From positions 1,116,001 through 1,180,000 of the forward strand of contig OW203983.1 in the NCBI GenBank assembly GCA_934047225.1: DNA of 64,000 bases, read 5' to 3'. Source of the DNA: Ypsolopha sequella (lineage: Eukaryota; Arthropoda; Insecta; Lepidoptera; Ypsolophidae). Each line of letters begins with the position of its first letter. Within the stretch, counting starts at the first letter, position 1. Both the position numbers and the translations under genes were made by a program. Below are positions 56,201 to 62,200 of the stretch, piece by piece. Below the pieces are notes generated by a model. The model ran no database searches, was not told the origin of the DNA, and saw nothing but the letters and a program-made list of their open reading frames with translations.

Positions 56201-59200
56201 GCGAGCATCTTGAGAGTATAATATTAGGCACCTAAACAGCGGTACGTGCGCGCTGTGAGCATCTTGAGAGTATATTCAGTATCATACCGTTCTCGCGTCA
56301 TTGTTTTCGCCGAAAAAAGATAATAAGATATGTCAGAAAAAATTACAATATGATTTTGAAAAAAAAGATATAAGTTCAAAAACTATACATTTTCTGAACA
56401 GGGGGGAAAATGGAAGGACTTTCCCTCCCCTAATCTTTCCTCCACAATAATATTTCATATATCTTGGAAGATTTTTTTTTCATTATTAGGTACCTAAGTA
56501 AATAATTAATTTAGGCCAGTAATATCTATTAAAATGATTGTGGGAATGTGGCAATTGTGGCAATGGCAATTACCTTAATGCGGAAACATTCACCAATCTA
56601 CAATTTCAAACATTCACTAATCATCTACAATTACACTTTAAAAAGTTATCAACTTAAAAAGGAACTGGAGGTTCGTGATCTAGATTTAATCCACGACAGA
56701 AAGCTCATTTTTGATAAGCACATTAATTCAATCACAAGTAAAGCCTTCAAGGCACTCGGTTTTATAATGAGAAATATTTGAGAAGATTTGAAAAATATCA
56801 AGACACTAAAGATCCTCTTCTGTATGTACGTAAGAAGCAAACATGAGTATTGAGGTATGGAGTCCTACATATAATGAATATATTAACATTTTGGAACGCA
56901 TACGAAGAAAATTTATTCGGTATATTAATGGTGAATGGTACAATACAATCGGTATATGAGACATGCCAAAAACATCCTGCCCCTTACTATACGACGTGGT
57001 ATAGCGGACTTAGTCTTGTTATCAAGAATCGCAATAGGCTTTATTGATTGTCCTTCTTTTTTAGAGAAATTAAAGTTTTATGTCCCAAATAGATCGCGAC
57101 GCAGTTACCATGTATTTTCTTTAACAACTGTAGTCTGCATCTTCAAGCTACAGGCAAAATGCGTATTTGTGGCGAGCGTGTAACAAAATCTCAGGAACTT
57201 GATCTCGATTTGTTCCATCTATCTGTAGCAGGGATAACATCGAAAATAAGCGCAAATTTCTTTAAAAATTAAATTTTGTTTGGTATAATTATTAAATATT
57301 ATTAGAGTGCAATACAAACTAGAAAATATCAATCAGAAACAAACCCTTTTTTTCATATTCTTGTCTTTGGGTTTGTTTCTGATTGATATTTTCTAGTTTG
57401 TATTGCACTCTAATAATATTTAGAGTATTCATAGCGATGGATTTCGCAAAATAAACATAATCATAATTATTAAATTACTTAGTTTACCATGTTTTTCTAT
57501 GTTTGATTTTTTATTTTTACTAGCTTTTACTTTTACTTTCATAATAACTTTTGTGTTTAGAATACCGGTGTTTTATTCTATTTTTTAATATAAAAAAATA
57601 TTTAAAAGTGTAATAATTTAACTAACTACTAAACTTAACCTAAATTTTCAAAATATTTATAATATAAGGTAAACAATCTCGTACTATGTAACTATAAAGA
57701 CTTAATCTATAACTATAAGTGGATAATTTTATGATTGTAAGAAACTTATTCAAAACTAGTTGCAACCACTGAATTATGGCGAAACAGAGGCAATCTTGAC
57801 ATGTGTATAATAATATACCTATCTACGTATATATTCAATATGCTATGTTATTTGTACTTTACTGTATATACCTACCTACCTAACTTATCTACTAATTACA
57901 CTATAATAAAACAAAATAAATGAAATAAATATATTAAGTGATGGTATTTACCAACACTTACATTATACCTACTTACCTAATAATACGCCGAAATCATGTG
58001 TTAGAAACGGCAGAAATTAACATACGTAGTTAAAATTATAATCATTTTAATAAAACTAACCAATCTACCTACCTATCTAAATGAGAGGTTTTCTTTTTGG
58101 GTATTAAAAAAAAAACATAGTTTCCAAGAACTCTGTAGATGGCGTTGAACTGACTACGTTACCCAAAGCCAAAACGATTGGAAAAAACAACATTGCGCAC
58201 GTCACGTCACATACGCTCGTTGCACAAATTATAGAGGGATAGTTGGTTGACTGACATGTGTGCTGAGCATATGTGCGAATGCTTTGTTATGTCCGTCCAG
58301 CTTTAAAATGTACGATGGCTTGTACTCATTGCGCTTTACAACTTCCATCTTTAGCACAAATCCATTAGGCACAGACTTCTCTTTTTTTTTTCTTGGAACA
58401 TTTTCTTTCTGGCGTAGAAAACGCATAAAAAGACTGCTAAGTATTTTTTTTTTTCTTGTTGTTATTATTTATTTATTTTCAAAATGTCATTGTGATGTGA
58501 TGTGACAATGACATTAATTACTTTTTTATGTACGTTTTGTTTTACGATCTCAAAATTACATTCAAGTGAAATAATAAAAAAATTATGTGACGTTCTGTTC
58601 CTTGCAGTAACTTACCAAGTTCAGCGCCATCTATCCAGCGACTAGGGAAGAGTAAAAAAAAAAAGAAAAGAAAATCCCCCATTGTAAAACATAAAATTGT
58701 ATCTAAAATTGTATAATTGTAAATTTGTTAAAACCTATTTCATTGTAACCATAACAAAATATAACCTTTATCTTAAAATAGCTACTTTTATTAGGCTTTT
58801 AATTTAATAAGTAGTAGGCATGATTGACAACTACTTTTCAAAACAGATGATTGTTTCATTCACAACTGATATTGTCATCATCCCAATTGGTTAATGCTAA
58901 TTCAAAATAGTAACTAAATGTAAACTTACTAATGTTAAAATAAATATTTTTGTTTCTAACTACTAAGTTAATAAAATTAACCAGTGTCTGAAGTGATGCT
59001 ATGAAGGAGTGGCACACCTGGCACAGGCAATATTTTGCTTAAAAGGTGACTCCAAGGTCTCCAAGCACTAGTTCTAAGTTTAAAATTACTGCTAAAATTT
59101 AATAAACTTTTGATTTGATTTTTGATTTTTGAAGTGGAAGCTTGTAACTAATTGGCCTTCTGTAATATTACTTTTAAGTTTATATGCTATTTCTTGTGCT

Positions 59201-62200
59201 GTAAGTTTTCCGAATAAATTGATAAATAAATAAAATAAATACAGATTTTTACACATAAACAGACAGAAAACATCAATATTTTGTGTTTATTGTCACAATA
59301 TCTTCAAAGTGTGAACTATAAAGAACCTATTTTTCCTTTTTTCTAATCCTGGGAGTATAGGTCCGCCCACTGCCTGCATCGTTCCTTTCAGCCATCCGAT
59401 GTTGTTAACCGAGATTTTAAAATGAAATGTTTCTCTGTCTATACATTTTTATTTTTTGCTGTAGTTATAAAAACATTTTAAAATGTGTTTTATTTAAATG
59501 GTTAGCATAGTATTGGTATTTTTGTTAGCAGAAAAATATAATCTGTGAGCAGAAATAGCTAATTGATCAGCAACTCATGGCCAGCAAACATTTCAAAATC
59601 AATCAGCAATTTTTGTAATTCTGGATGGCTGTAATTATTTTTGTACAGCATATTAATTATATCAGCTGCAATAAGCTGCTCCTGTTTAATAAAATTTTAG
59701 TAAGCACTCAGAGGGTAAGCAAAAAAAATCATTTTTCATTTTGCAATTGCTTTGGCGTTGCGGAGAGTGCAGCCCCTTCGCCCTTGCGTAACAAAGAACA
59801 GTCACCCATGCTCACCTTCGCAGCTTCGGCTTGTTAGTCGCCTTCGGAGACCAGCCTCTGCCACTACGGCTCGCACGGGTGCCTATGCTTTGTTACGGCA
59901 CGCGAGGGCTGCCCTTCCTCCACGCCTACGGCTTTTTATATACACTCTAGGGGTAGTACCCACACGACTGTATAGAGTCGGGGTGCTCTGATCCGGTTTT
60001 GGAACATATTCAATCTATTTTTTGCATAGACGTGTTTTCTCTGCTGATCAATCATGAAATCTTGCTGATCAAGTAGTTATTTTGCGGACTGAATGTGTAT
60101 TATGCAAACTCATATTATTGTAAGCTTTCTATTTATGATTTATTTTTGACCATTATCAAAATTATTTGCGGAACAAAGATTGCTGCCTGATTTTTTTTAT
60201 TGCAAACAAAATCTTTGTACGATGACCGAATTATTTAAATGCTGTTTTTTATGGCGCACCAAATTTTATAATTGCTTAACTATTTATTTACTTCTCTTTT
60301 AAAATGAAATGTTTCTCTGTCTATACATTTTTATTTTTTGTTGTAGTTATAAAGACATTTTTAATGTTATGTTAAAAAACGCTTGTACTTATCCACATAT
60401 AAAATGAAACCTTAATATGACCACCGGTTTCGCTGTTAAGCATTTTCTAGGGCCTTTTATCCTAATTATAACTATTATTACTTGATAATTTTATATTAAT
60501 AAATGTATATTCTGCTTTTATTATAAATATGTATATTTATTATGAATATATATTAGGCTTTATTTATTTCTTGGGTTTCCTTATTAATTTTAAAACAATA
60601 AAATACGTTTTTACTCGATATATTTCGGCCCACGGATGGGACCGTCATCATATGATAACCGTCAACCAAACAAATTGATAATTTTATCCATGTCTAATGA
60701 TAGACGTGCAATAGATGAAACAAAACATTTTCAATGGTTACTGGAAGCGTGAAATCTGTGAATTTTTTCGCTACTCGATGTTAATCTTGTAAAAGCAACA
60801 AGACATACAATTTCTTAACTCGTACAAGACGTATGTATGTACCATCGAAGAAATTGTCGCAGACCCACTATTGCAATAAGGGCGAAAAGTGGGTCTGCGG
60901 ATTTTTCCTCGATAGTACGTATTCTACATATCGTAACAAGGGTAATAATTTGCTTTAAATATAAAATGTCAACACACCGGCATCCAGTTTCGACACCCTC
61001 GAGGAACTCTTCCATCGACCACGGAGTGTCTTCTGAAAAATAATAACGATATTTTAGCTACATTCTGTTGCAAACTACCATCACATTAAACAGTTCATAG
61101 TTATTACTAGCCTTTCGCCTGCGGCTCCACCCGCGTTTCTTTGCCCCATTTTCGGCTTTTATCAATACCCCTGATATCCTATATGAACCGCTTACTGCAG
61201 AAAGGAAATATGTCTAAAATTGTTTATTGTAAATACTACATTTGTATCGCTGTCGTCGGCAGATCGTAGAAATGGGCATATCATGATCTGCCTGGGCAGA
61301 TAATGCCAGATTTTTCAAAAAAATGCCTATCTAAGAAAAAGACTTCTTAATTTTATTTAATTAATCAACACTGTACATGTGTACCTACATCAGCGACATG
61401 TAAGAACAAGGAACAAAGTGATATTTTTAAAAGATACTCGGTGTTACTACAAAACTGTGTTTAACTTTAGACAGCCTGTCCAATGAGGCGAATGCCTGTC
61501 ACATGTAAAATGCCTGTCCAATGAGGCGAATGCCTGTCACATGTAAAATGCCTGTCCAATGAGGCAAATGCCTGTCACATGTAAAATGCCTGTCCAATGA
61601 GGCGAATGTCTGTCACATGTAAAATGCCTGTCCAATGAGGCAAATACCTGTCACATGTAAAATGCCTGTCCAATGAGGCAAATGCCTGTCACATGTAAAA
61701 TGCCTGTCCAATGAGGCAAATGCCTGTCACATGTAAAATGCCTGTCCAATGAGGCAAATGCCTGTCACATGTAAAATGCCTGTCCAATGAGGCGAATGTC
61801 TGTCACATGTAAAATGCCTGTCCAATGAGGCAAATACCTGTCACATGTAAAATGCCTGTCCAATGAGGCAAATGCCTGTCACATGTAAAATGCCTGTCCA
61901 ATGAGGCAAATGCCTGTCACATGTAAAATGCCTGTCCAATGAGGCAAATGCCTGTCACATGTAAACCCTAATCACAACTTCCTTTCTTAGCGGATGTCTG
62001 CGTAGTGCCATCTGCCATTTCAAGTTTGTAGTCTTTGTAACCCTAAGCTCGCATGTTTAGTTATTTATATTATTACATATAATAAATTTAAATTATCCAG
62101 TCATACGTGATCTGTCGTTTATTTCTGAATAAAACCTTTTCACCAAGAATCCGAACCATCACAGCATTATACCTATAAAAATACTGTTGAAATCATTTCA

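Noticed and set aside
54723..56273. CRISPR-like regular array
   Set aside because: Period is exactly 50 with no unique spacers; it is a homogeneous satellite in a eukaryotic intron.
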